From positions 1 through 41,021 of the forward strand of contig JAHFSY010000038.1 of NCBI GenBank assembly GCA_023269615.1: a stretch of 41,021 nt of DNA. The letters run 5' to 3'. Below, in pieces: positions 34,661-41,021 of this stretch. Made by a program: the position numbers and the translations under genes. The stretch is from Verrucomicrobiota bacterium (GTDB lineage Bacteria > Verrucomicrobiota > Verrucomicrobiia > JABWAM01). Position 1 is the stretch's first letter. Each line of letters begins with the position of its first letter. A model generated the notes under the pieces. That model saw only the letters and a program-made list of their open reading frames with translations, ran no database searches and was not told the origin of the DNA.

Positions 34661-35815
34661 TTAGTATTTTTCCCCGATCGGGCCCCAGCGCTCGTCGATT
34701 ACTCTCAGGCGGGGAGGCACGGCGGAGAATATCTTTCGCGTGAAGGCGTGGATGTCTTGCACCACCGCGTTGAAACGGCGCTCGGAGAAGGTGGATTTCA
34801 CCGCGACGCGGCGGGAGAGGCGTTCGACTCGTTCTCCGGATTCGCTCAAGATATCTGGCGGGATTTTTTTCTGTCGCAGGGCTTTCTGCGCGCCCCGGTA
34901 GCCGTCGCGGATGGCTTTGGCGGTATGGCAGATGAGGATGAAGTCGGTGCCGAGGGAGAGGCATTTCGCGGAGGCGTCGCCGATGGACATGGTTCGCGTG
35001 ATCGCGCCCATTTCCAGGTCGTCGGTGATCGTCACGCCATGAAATCCAAGGGTGTCGCGAAGGAGGGTTCCGGCGACCATGGGTGATACGCAGGCTGGGG
35101 TGAGCTTGTTTCCATGGAAGGCGCGGAGGTGGGCGTGGGAAAGCATGATCATCCGCAGATGCTTCGAGGGCATGCCGCTTTCGCGAGATTTTTTGGAGGG
35201 AAGAAGTCCGGCGTACGGGAGCAGGTCTTGCTTCATGATTTGAGTGCGCGTGCGATTGACCCGCGGGAGGAGCAGGTGCGGATCCTTGTCGGCGGCGCCG
35301 TAGCCGAGGAAGTGTTTGCCGCAACCCGTGACGCCTTCGTCCTGCATGCCGTCGAGGAACGCGCCGGCGAGGCGGATCACCTCGCGCGGGTTGCGCGACC
35401 AGCAGCGGTCGGGCACGGAGTTGTCGGTTTTCGGGCGCAGATGCAGATCGAGCACGGGCGCAAGGTTGACGTTGACTCCGATTTCGCGAAGGAGGCGTCC
35501 CGTGAGCTGGCCGTGGCGTTTCGCATGAGACACGTTTCCGAGAAAGCCGAGCTGGAGGGCGGAGGGGACGACCCCGACGATGTCCTTGAGGCGGTTGACG
35601 CGTCCGCCTTCGTGGTCGAGGCAGACGAGGAGGGTGGGGCCGAGGAGAATGCGGAGGTGGCGGGTAAGGCGGGCGAGCTGAGAGGCGGAGCGCACATTGC
35701 GTCCGAAGAGGATGATGCCGCCCGGGCGGATTTGGAGGAGGAGGGCGCGGGTGGCGTGGTCGAGGGCGGGGCCCGGGATACCGACGTAAAAATGGCGGCC
35801 GAGGGGGTGGGACAT
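34661..35815 (-). CDS. nagZ: Glycoside hydrolase family 3, NagZ-like beta-N-acetylhexosaminidase
   Basis: 384 residues, one catalytic (beta/alpha)8 domain as in NagZ, without signal peptide, so cytoplasmic; it would release GlcNAc from anhydro-muropeptides during cell-wall recycling. Conserved parts: GGIILFGRN at 32-40, CLDHEGGRVNRL at 65-76, NLAPVLD, KHFLGYG at 168-174 with His181, MLSHA and ITDDLEMGAI at 264-273, with the nucleophile in the Asp pair. The usual KHFPGHG-Asp-Ser-His loop is altered (LGY for PGH, AADKDPH), and a basic insertion lies at about 207-221, so specificity may differ. It starts seven bases after the GYF_2 gene. Confidence 0.85.
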   Translation of the reverse strand: MSHPLGRHFYVGIPGPALDHATRALLLQIRPGGIILFGRNVRSASQLARLTRHLRILLGPTLLVCLDHEGGRVNRLKDIVGVVPSALQLGFLGNVSHAKRHGQLTGRLLREIGVNVNLAPVLDLHLRPKTDNSVPDRCWSRNPREVIRLAGAFLDGMQDEGVTGCGKHFLGYGAADKDPHLLLPRVNRTRTQIMKQDLLPYAGLLPSKKSRESGMPSKHLRMIMLSHAHLRAFHGNKLTPACVSPMVAGTLLRDTLGFHGVTITDDLEMGAITRTMSIGDASAKCLSLGTDFILICHTAKAIRDGYRGAQKALRQKKIPPDILSESGERVERLSRRVAVKSTFSERRFNAVVQDIHAFTRKIFSAVPPRLRVIDERWGPIGEKY

Positions 35816-35822
35816 CGGACTG

Positions 35823-36494
35823 TCAGGAACCGCGTGAGAAGAGGCGTTTCCAGAAAGGGTGTTTGACGCGGACGGTGGAGATGCGGCCCATTTGCATGAG
35901 GGCGTGCGCGCTGTCGCGGATTGAACCCATGGAGCGGATGCGGTTGAGGATGGAATCCTGGCCCGGGTTGTACTTGCGGAGGAGGGCGCGCACTTCGGTG
36001 ACGGAAGCGGCGAGATGCCATCGGTTGCTGCTCTTGGTGAAGACCATGGTGGTGGCCTTGATGCGTCCCTGCTTGGCGAGAATTTTCAGTTCCTCGTAGG
36101 TGGAGGGGCCATATTCCACGCCGTCGCTGGCGCGGATGGTATAACGTTCGTCGCTGGCTTCGATGAGGGGGAGCGGCTTGATGACCGAGGAATGGCGTTT
36201 CCTGCTTTTGCTGGGAGCAATTGATTTTCGGATGCGGCTGTCGGCCTTGGAGGATGGGATGCCGTATTCCGAGGAGCGGATGCGCTTGATGGCCGAGTTG
36301 AGCTTGGGCTGAAAATTACGCAGCAATTCGCGAACTTCGGGAAGCGAGGCGGCGAGGTGCCAGCGGTTGCTTTCCTGGGTGAAGATCAGGCTCGTGGGGC
36401 GGACGCGCCCCTGCTTGACGAATTCCTCAACCTGTTCGAGCGGAATGGGGCCCAGTTCCACGCCCTCCTGTGTTCGGATGATGTACATGCTCAT
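35823..36494 (-). CDS. Protein with two GYF_2 (DUF4339) domains
   Basis: 223 residues, soluble and basic. Two similar domains at about 3-58 and 116-175: YIIRTQEGVELGPIPLEQVEEFVKQGRV...WHLAASLPEVRELLRNF and YTIRASDGVEYGPSTYEELKILAKQGRI...WHLAASVTEVRALLRKY. This is the GYF_2 pattern (a x-GP-x segment, then Leu-x-Leu-x-x-x-Gly-x-Ile and Trp), thought to mediate protein-protein contacts and to occur mostly in multi-domain proteins. A basic linker (RKSIAPSKSRKRH) joins them, and the tail is basic (KHPFWKRLF). Client unknown. The two repeats are alike enough to have arisen by internal duplication. Confidence 0.75.
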   Translation of the reverse strand: MSMYIIRTQEGVELGPIPLEQVEEFVKQGRVRPTSLIFTQESNRWHLAASLPEVRELLRNFQPKLNSAIKRIRSSEYGIPSSKADSRIRKSIAPSKSRKRHSSVIKPLPLIEASDERYTIRASDGVEYGPSTYEELKILAKQGRIKATTMVFTKSSNRWHLAASVTEVRALLRKYNPGQDSILNRIRSMGSIRDSAHALMQMGRISTVRVKHPFWKRLFSRGS

Positions 36495-36509
36495 GCGGTA
36501 TGCCTTAAT

Positions 36510-37409
36510 TTAGCACGGAGATGTCCAAACACCAAGTGAGCGCGTGACGGCGCGGACCTTTGCGACTTCGTGGGTGCGCAGCAGGCTTGTTTTTCCGAGC
36601 AGGGCGAGCACGGCGAAAAACGGCTCGGCGCAGCGGACCTCATCCTCAAAATATTCAAATGCGTGGGGCAGCGCATGGCAGACGGGCCAGCCGAGTTCGC
36701 GAAGCCGAAAAGTGTTCAAAAAGGTGCGCATTTGGTGCCGCACGCGTACCGCACTGTCCTGCAAATTGCGATAATAAAAGCCCAGGCCGGGGTCAATCAG
36801 GATGCGTGTCACGCCGAGACGGACGGCTTCGTCCACCTTGCGCGCGAAGTATTCCTTCATCCTGGGGACCATGTCATCCTGCAATGAAAAATCCTTCACG
36901 GAACGGACGTCGTCGCCCTCGACATAGCAAAGGATCACCGCTGCCTTCCGCTCGGCCGCGAGGCGGAAAATGTTGTCGGTCTTCACCGTGCCCGTGAGGT
37001 TGAGCATGTGTGCGCCGGCGTCGAGGCAGCGTTCGGCCACGGAGGCGTGATAGGTTTCCGCGGAGACGAGGATGCCCGCTTCACAGAGGCCGCGAATGAC
37101 TGGAAGAAGGCGGCTGTTCTGCCCCGCTTCGTCAACGCGTGATGCATCGAGGACGCTTGACTCCGCTCCCACATCCACGATGTCGGCGCCTTCCGTTGCG
37201 AGGCGTTTTCCGCGCTGGACGGCGGCCTCGGCATGGAGGCAGACACTTTCCCGGTACCAGGAATCGGGGGAGAGATTGACGACTCCCATGAGGTGGGGGC
37301 GGGAGTTGAATGCAAAAGGTTTTCGACCGATGTCAAATTCGCGGACCGGATGCGCGAGTGAATCTCGGTGGGTGTCGGCGAGGCGTTGAAGGTCTTCGAG
37401 GGTGAGCAT
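36510..37409 (-). CDS. Divergent dihydropteroate synthase-like (pterin-binding TIM barrel) protein
   Basis: 299 residues. DHPS landmarks: LMGVVNLSPDSWYRE at 40-54 (usual MGILNVTPDSFSDGG), GADIVDVGAESS at 74-85 (usual GGEST), DPGLGFYYRN at 206-215 and the C-terminal LLRTHEV with Arg278 and His280. Other landmarks are altered: SVDT has become SAET (118 region), IND has become LNL, and there is no Gly-x-Ser-Arg-Lys motif, so the lysine that holds the pterin and pABA is missing. It may be a pterin-related paralogue without DHPS activity. If a genuine folP exists elsewhere in the genome, this is a new function; I would not name it folP. Confidence 0.65.
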   Translation of the reverse strand: MLTLEDLQRLADTHRDSLAHPVREFDIGRKPFAFNSRPHLMGVVNLSPDSWYRESVCLHAEAAVQRGKRLATEGADIVDVGAESSVLDASRVDEAGQNSRLLPVIRGLCEAGILVSAETYHASVAERCLDAGAHMLNLTGTVKTDNIFRLAAERKAAVILCYVEGDDVRSVKDFSLQDDMVPRMKEYFARKVDEAVRLGVTRILIDPGLGFYYRNLQDSAVRVRHQMRTFLNTFRLRELGWPVCHALPHAFEYFEDEVRCAEPFFAVLALLGKTSLLRTHEVAKVRAVTRSLGVWTSPC

Positions 37410-37437
37410 GGGTCAGGAATTGGTTTCTGTGATTTTT

Positions 37438-37542
37438 CCGAGGTAGGGCGTGCTCGCCGAGCGCGCCGTGGCGTGCGGTCCAATCACCAGTCCACGCACC
37501 CATTTTCCCGATGGCGCGCTCGGAGAGCACGCCCTACCTCGG
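37438..37542. repeat. REPIN-like element, family B, copy 2
   Basis: Arms 37438-37467 and 37513-37542 are reverse complements with one mismatch in 30, beginning CCGAGGTAGGGCG and containing TCGCCGAGCGCGCC. Spacer is 45 bases, like the 46 of copy 1 at 28721-28824, although spacer sequence is unrelated. It lies in the 155-base gap between the binding-protein gene and the DHPS-like gene, both on the minus strand. Confidence 0.8.
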
Positions 37543-37564
37543 ATGTTGAATCGTGGAGCGGGTT

Positions 37565-38488
37565 TCATTGTAGAAGCTTTTCTTTTAACAGGAAATCGCG
37601 TGCGACGTCATGGGGGCTTCGCTTATTTTCGTCCACTTCAAAATTCAGGCGGCGCATGGTTGTGTCGTTGAGGTGGCCGGGGATTTTCTCGAGCGTGGCG
37701 CGGATGGTGGGAAATTGCCCGAGCGTCTTCAGGCGGACCACGGGGGCGGGATCGTACCTGGGGAAGAAGTGGAGATCATCCTCGAGGACGACGAGGTGAT
37801 AGGCGTCAAGGCGGCCGTCGGTGGAGAACGCACCGATCACATCCGCCTGGTTTTCATTCAGCGCCTGGTAGATAAGGGTGGCGTCGAGGGTGATGATTTT
37901 GGAAAAGCGCAAACCGTACGCGGCCTTGAGGCCGGGCCAACCGTCGCTGCGGCCCATGAACTCGGCATTGAAACCGGCGCGAAGGTTTTGGGCGGGTTTG
38001 AGGTCGGAGATGCGTTTCCAGTGTTTGGAATCGGCATCGGCCTGGCGCACGGCGATGGCGTACGTGTCATTGAAGCCAAAGGGAGAGAGCCATTCGACTT
38101 GGAATTGATCGCGATAGGCCTTTCGGATGGCGGCGAGGTCGGATTTTGGATCGCAGTGGAGTATGGCCTCCATGGCGGTGCCGGTGTATTCGGCGTACAG
38201 GTCAATGTCACCCTGCGTGAGGGCCGAATGGATGAGCTGGGTGGTGCCGAGCCCGAATTTACGTTCCACCGGGATTTTTTCGTTTTCCAGCAGCTGGGCC
38301 ATCATTTCACCCAGGATGAGCTGCTCGGAAAAATTCTTGCAGCCGATCCGCACGGTGCCCTTCGGGGATGAGGATGGGGAACAACCCCATGTGAGCAGGA
38401 GCAGGAGCAGAAAGGCGGCAAGCAACCCTGGTTCCCGGCGGAATTTCCTCCGCAGATTGACGCGGAACGAAGCAGATTTTATTTCCAT
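37565..38488 (-). CDS. Osmoprotectant ABC transporter, substrate-binding lipoprotein (OpuBC/OsmF type)
   Basis: 307 residues. After a basic N-terminus comes a hydrophobic segment and Cys36, likely the lipidation site (LLLTWGC, only a loose lipobox). The mature domain is the glycine betaine/choline-binding type: VRIGCKNFSEQLILGEMMAQLLE, ERKFGLGTTQLIHSALTQGDIDLYAEYTGTAM and GAFSTDGRLDAYHL. It would capture quaternary ammonium solutes for the permease. The first about 20 residues are encoded by a dispersed word repeat, and the start overlaps the permease stop by 10 bases. TTG at codon 22 is an alternative start. Confidence 0.88.
   Translation of the reverse strand: MEIKSASFRVNLRRKFRREPGLLAAFLLLLLLTWGCSPSSSPKGTVRIGCKNFSEQLILGEMMAQLLENEKIPVERKFGLGTTQLIHSALTQGDIDLYAEYTGTAMEAILHCDPKSDLAAIRKAYRDQFQVEWLSPFGFNDTYAIAVRQADADSKHWKRISDLKPAQNLRAGFNAEFMGRSDGWPGLKAAYGLRFSKIITLDATLIYQALNENQADVIGAFSTDGRLDAYHLVVLEDDLHFFPRYDPAPVVRLKTLGQFPTIRATLEKIPGHLNDTTMRRLNFEVDENKRSPHDVARDFLLKEKLLQ
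38448..38480. repeat. Dispersed word repeat, diverged copy 3, inside a coding region
   Basis: TCCGCAGATTGACGCGGAAC, then GAAGCAGATTTT, matches the family seen at 12571-12622 and 40859-40911 (TCCGCAGATTTCGCAGAACG, then ACGCAGATTTT), with a few substitutions and small indels. It encodes residues about 3-13 of the binding protein. Confidence 0.55.
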
Positions 38489-39096
38489 GGCTGCAGGAAT
38501 TTTTGCAGACGGCCGATGCCCCAGTCGAGCGAGATTGCGAGCAGCGCTGCGGGGATCGCTCCCATCAGGAGGAGGCCGGTGTTGTTCAGTGCCAGGCCGC
38601 GGTTGATGAAGTCACCAAGCCCGCCCGCGCCGATGAATGCGCAGATCGTCGCGGTGCCCACCGACCACACGCATGCGACGCGCACGCCGTTTACCAGCGA
38701 GGGCAGCGCCAGCGGCAATTCCACCCACCAGAGAAGCTGGGAGTCAGACATCCCGATGCCGCGCCCCGCTTCGCTCACGTCCGCCGAAACCTCCCTCAGC
38801 CCCGTCAGGGTGCCGCGCAGGATCGGCAGGATGGAATAAATCACCAGGGCGATGACGGCAGGTTTCCATCCGATGCCACAAAATGGGAGGAGGAATGCGA
38901 GCAGCGCGAGGCTGGGGATGGTTTGCGCCACGTTGACTGCGCCCATGATCCAGTTTTGAAAACGGGGATGCCGGTGAATCCACACGCCCAGGGGAATGCC
39001 AAGGAGCGAGGCGACGGCCACGGCGATGCCCGTGAGGTAGATGTGCTCCCAGAGATGCTGCATCAGCTCGGAAAATTCGGGGAGGGGGGCGCTCAT
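38479..39096 (-). CDS. Osmoprotectant ABC transporter, permease
   Basis: 205 residues with about five membrane helices, one BPD_transp_1 domain. The cytoplasmic loop before helix 4 has the EAA-type sequence VSADVSEAGRGIGMSDSQLLWWVELPLALPSLVNGVRVA, and the N-terminus (LTGIAVAVASLLGIPLGVWIHR) and WSVGTATICAFIGAGGLGDFINRGLA match the OpuCB/OpuCD type. One permease gene implies a homodimer, unlike Bacillus OpuC with two. The start overlaps the ATPase stop by four bases. Confidence 0.92.
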   Translation of the reverse strand: MSAPLPEFSELMQHLWEHIYLTGIAVAVASLLGIPLGVWIHRHPRFQNWIMGAVNVAQTIPSLALLAFLLPFCGIGWKPAVIALVIYSILPILRGTLTGLREVSADVSEAGRGIGMSDSQLLWWVELPLALPSLVNGVRVACVWSVGTATICAFIGAGGLGDFINRGLALNNTGLLLMGAIPAALLAISLDWGIGRLQKFLQPWK

Positions 39097-39851
39097 ATTT
39101 TTGCTCCCAGTCGCTGAAGCTGCCCAAGCGGTTTCCGGAAAAGATCCTTCACGAATGGCGTGGCCGGCGCGTGGAGCAACTCCGATGGGGTTCCCACCTG
39201 CGCCAGCGCCCCTTCATGCATCACGGCAATCCGGTCGGCAATCGTCATCGCTTCAAACAGGTCGTGCGTCACAAACAGCACCGTTTTCCCGAGGGATCTT
39301 TTCAGCTCGAGCATGCGCTGTTGCAGCGCGTCGCGCGTGACGCCATCCAGCGCGCCGAACGGTTCATCCATCAGCAGGTAGCCGGGTTCGCCCGCCAGCG
39401 CCCGCGCCACGCCCACGCGCTGGCGCTGTCCGCCGGAAAGTTGCGAGGGAAAGCGTCCCGCGTAGAGCGATGGATCGAGTTCCATGAGCTTGAGAAGTTC
39501 GTGAGACCGTTCGCGCTGGCGCAGGGATGACGCCCCGAGAAGCCTCGGCACGGCGGCCACGTTTTGCTCGACGGTCCAGTGCGGGAACAGCCCGATGCCC
39601 TGGGAAACATAGCCGATGGAACGCCGCAGGGCGACGTGGTCGATGCCGCCGATGTCGTTGCCGTCCACCTCGATCCGCCCTCCAAAGCCGACGACCAGGC
39701 GGTTGATCATTTTCAACAGCGTGGATTTTCCACTGCCCGACGATCCCAGGAGCACGAGCCATTCGCCCGATGGGATGTCGAGATTGACACCGCGGACGAC
39801 CAGGGTTTTGCCGCCGTCGAACGATTTGCTGACGTCATGAATCCGGATCAT
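39093..39851 (-). CDS. Osmoprotectant ABC transporter, ATP-binding protein
   Basis: 252 residues. Walker A GSSGSGKST at 36-44, Q-loop in SIGYVSQGIGLFPHWTVEQNV, signature LSGGQRQRVGVARAL at 138-152, Walker B YLLMDEPFGALD at 158-169 and switch His196. The sequence is closest to the OpuCA/ProV branch but lacks the C-terminal CBS domains that sense ionic strength in those, so osmotic control must lie elsewhere or in transcription. It is the first gene of a three-gene, overlapping operon with permease and binding protein. Confidence 0.93.
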   Translation of the reverse strand: MIRIHDVSKSFDGGKTLVVRGVNLDIPSGEWLVLLGSSGSGKSTLLKMINRLVVGFGGRIEVDGNDIGGIDHVALRRSIGYVSQGIGLFPHWTVEQNVAAVPRLLGASSLRQRERSHELLKLMELDPSLYAGRFPSQLSGGQRQRVGVARALAGEPGYLLMDEPFGALDGVTRDALQQRMLELKRSLGKTVLFVTHDLFEAMTIADRIAVMHEGALAQVGTPSELLHAPATPFVKDLFRKPLGQLQRLGAKI

Positions 39852-39874
39852 GGGGCGGCAGCCACGTGGGCAGG

Positions 39875-40798
39875 CTATTTGGGTGACTGATCACCCACTT
39901 TGAAGCTGGCCTCGACGGGGAAATGGTCGGATGCCTTGCGGGCTGTCGCGTCATCGCGAATCCTGGCGCTTTTTTCGATGTACTCGTTTTTCAATCCCGG
40001 GCTGAGCAGGATGTAATCAATGCGATCGTAATGCTTGCTGGGACGGTAATAGAAGGTGCCCGAGTATCCTTTTTCATCCACGGGTTTGAGGTCAAGGAGT
40101 GGCAGCGTTTCGCTGTCACGGATGGTCTTGATCGCCGGAGAATCGGGCGTGTCGTTGAAATCACCCATGACCACGATGTTTGCGTCGGGATGCGCGCGCA
40201 GATCCTCGTCCACGTATTTTCGCAGGAGTTTCGCTTCTTCAAGCCGCATGGCATCGGCTCCGCCCGGGACATCGATCTCGCGTTTTGATTTGAGGTGGAC
40301 GACGTAGACCTTCACGACGTAATCGGGCGCGACCTGCACATCCGCCTCGATGAAGCCGCGGGAGACGTGCATCGCCCTGCCTGCGAGGTGATATTCCCCG
40401 TGCGTGTGCGCGTCGCGCGCGACGATGGGAAAGCGCGAGAGCAGGCAGACGTGGCGTGTGGGATCGTCGCCCTGGATCCATTCGCTGTGGGGATAATCGG
40501 CGCCCTTGGCGCGGAGCCCTTCCTGGATTTCCTTGAGAAATTTCTGGTCGCCCACCTCCTCGAGCCCAAGAATGTCGGGCGCTTCCTCGGCGATGAGCGT
40601 GTACAGGGCATCCTTCTCACTTTCCGGTTTTGGCTTTTCGTCGTGTCCCTTGCCTGGGTGGTTCACCACTGCGATGAAATTGTGGACGTTGTAGGCCATC
40701 ACCTTGAAGGAGACCGGCGCGGTGGGTGGGTTTCCCGCGAAGGAGAGAGGGGTGGCGATCCAGAGTCCGACGAGCAGGGGCCAAGCGATGCGTTTCAT
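39875..40798 (-). CDS. Exported endonuclease/exonuclease/phosphatase family protein
   Basis: 307 residues from ATG 40798, where a signal peptide begins (RIAWPLLVGLWIATPLSFA). The longer frame upstream reads a non-coding repeat. The EEP fold (DNase I/Mg-dependent phosphodiesterase) is shown by MAYNVHNF at 34-41 with Asn37, DILGLEEV at 75-82 with Glu80 or 81, VMGDFNDTPDS, and a C-terminal SDHFPVEASF with the Asp-His pair. It could act on extracellular DNA, phospholipid or another phosphodiester; sequence alone does not say. It has no adjacent partner gene. The ABC transporter operon begins 23 bases downstream. Confidence 0.85.
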   Translation of the reverse strand: MKRIAWPLLVGLWIATPLSFAGNPPTAPVSFKVMAYNVHNFIAVVNHPGKGHDEKPKPESEKDALYTLIAEEAPDILGLEEVGDQKFLKEIQEGLRAKGADYPHSEWIQGDDPTRHVCLLSRFPIVARDAHTHGEYHLAGRAMHVSRGFIEADVQVAPDYVVKVYVVHLKSKREIDVPGGADAMRLEEAKLLRKYVDEDLRAHPDANIVVMGDFNDTPDSPAIKTIRDSETLPLLDLKPVDEKGYSGTFYYRPSKHYDRIDYILLSPGLKNEYIEKSARIRDDATARKASDHFPVEASFKVGDQSPK

Positions 40799-40858
40799 GG
40801 GTGGATGTTGCATTAGCCAGCACGAAAGTCGAGCCAAGCCTTGATCCCGGGCGGATTT

Positions 40859-40911
40859 TCTCCGCAGATTTCGCAGAATGACGCAGATTTTCGGAGCGTC
40901 TCGCGCAAAGG
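40859..40911. repeat. Dispersed word repeat, copy 2 (CTCCGCAGATTTCGCAGA family)
   Basis: 53 bases matching 12571-12622 with four or five differences and one inserted base, in the same orientation. Unlike copy 1 it is not followed by GCGCAAA repeats or a palindrome. It lies upstream of the EEP gene and 109 bases before the last gene start. Confidence 0.75.
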
Positions 40912-40919
40912 TAGGATGA

Positions 40920-41018
40920 GAAGGCTGGTCCCCCTTCAGAAGCGAGCTGTGATATAAAATCACGCTCAATGATAGATAAACGGCAGTCGAGAGACTGCAC
41001 ATTGAAAGGAGACCAGCA
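40920..41018 (+). promoter_or_regulatory. Structured 5' leader of the right-edge gene
   Basis: Three hairpins in 80 bases: 40920-40924/40933-40937 with loop CTGGTCCC; 40944-40953/40959-40967 (GAGC-T-GTGAT with ATCACGCTC, loop ATAAA); 40983-40988/40993-40998 (GCAGTC/GACTGC, loop GAGA). The loop of the first, GCTGGTC at 40924-40930, is perfectly complementary to GACCAGC at 41011-41017, directly between the Shine-Dalgarno AAAGGAG (41005-41011) and the start codon. Such pairing could hide the ribosome-binding site. Confidence 0.4.
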
Positions 41019-41021
41019 ATG
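41019..41021 (+). CDS. First codon of a gene running off the right edge
   Basis: ATG at the last three bases is preceded by AAAGGAG with a 7-base spacer, one of the best ribosome-binding sites in the window. The product lies outside. The structured leader before it would suit a regulated gene or the left end of a small mobile element. Confidence 0.55.

Overview
The window looks like chromosomal DNA of a Gram-negative bacterium of the Verrucomicrobiota or a close PVC relative. That assignment is inferred from several things seen together: a DUF5069 gene, paired DUF3299-like genes, a GYF_2/DUF4339 protein, envelope proteins with cleavable signals (outer-membrane barrel, Prc protease, lipoprotein), GC-rich genes, frequent starts without a Shine-Dalgarno sequence, and gaps filled with many families of short dispersed inverted repeats. 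No plasmid, phage or CRISPR signature is present.

Layout. 1-3318 (+): the C-terminal part of a giant Gly/Ser/Thr-rich beta-repeat surface protein, then an outer-membrane beta-barrel protein. 3454-6249 (-): glnD, whose upstream region is a compound hairpin element. 6658-12540 (+): a tight, overlapping operon of pgpH, ybeY, DUF502, pdxJ, acpS and nnr (c-di-AMP turnover, rRNA maturation, cofactor and acyl-carrier activation, metabolite repair). 12861-12935: tRNA-Thr(TGT) with a terminator that starts in its CCA end. 13000-17690: DUF3307 (+), then hemL, yqeY, a UVR-motif gene and two tandem DUF3299-like genes (-). 17767-18488 (+): moaD and moaE. 18501-20000 (-): DUF5069 gene and accA. 20120-22983 (+): mgtC-like gene and prc. 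23002-32989 (-): a partial complex I operon, nuoG-H-I-J-K-L-M-N, with a TPR gene translationally coupled to nuoN. 33116-34425 (-): a methyltransferase and a secreted DUF4440-like protein. 34661-37409 (-): nagZ, a double GYF_2 protein and a divergent dihydropteroate-synthase-like protein. 37565-39851 (-): an osmoprotectant-type ABC transporter written ATPase, permease, binding protein. 39875-40798 (-): a secreted endonuclease/exonuclease/phosphatase. The right edge holds a structured leader and the first codon of another gene.

The most notable non-coding feature is the repeat content. At least six sequence-distinct families of dispersed or palindromic repeats occupy the gaps: a REPIN-like pair with a solitary relative, a second REPIN-like family in two copies, a compound triple-hairpin island, a long perfect palindrome nested in outward inverted repeats, a short word repeat around CTCCGCAGATTTCGCAGA whose third copy appears to have become the N-terminus of a transport protein, and AT-rich word repeats. 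Two of them sit inside the nuo operon. Other points for follow-up are a perfect CRP-type palindrome before nuoG, complex I genes without nuoA-F, a DHPS-like protein missing key motifs, and a right-edge leader whose first hairpin loop can pair with the ribosome-binding region.
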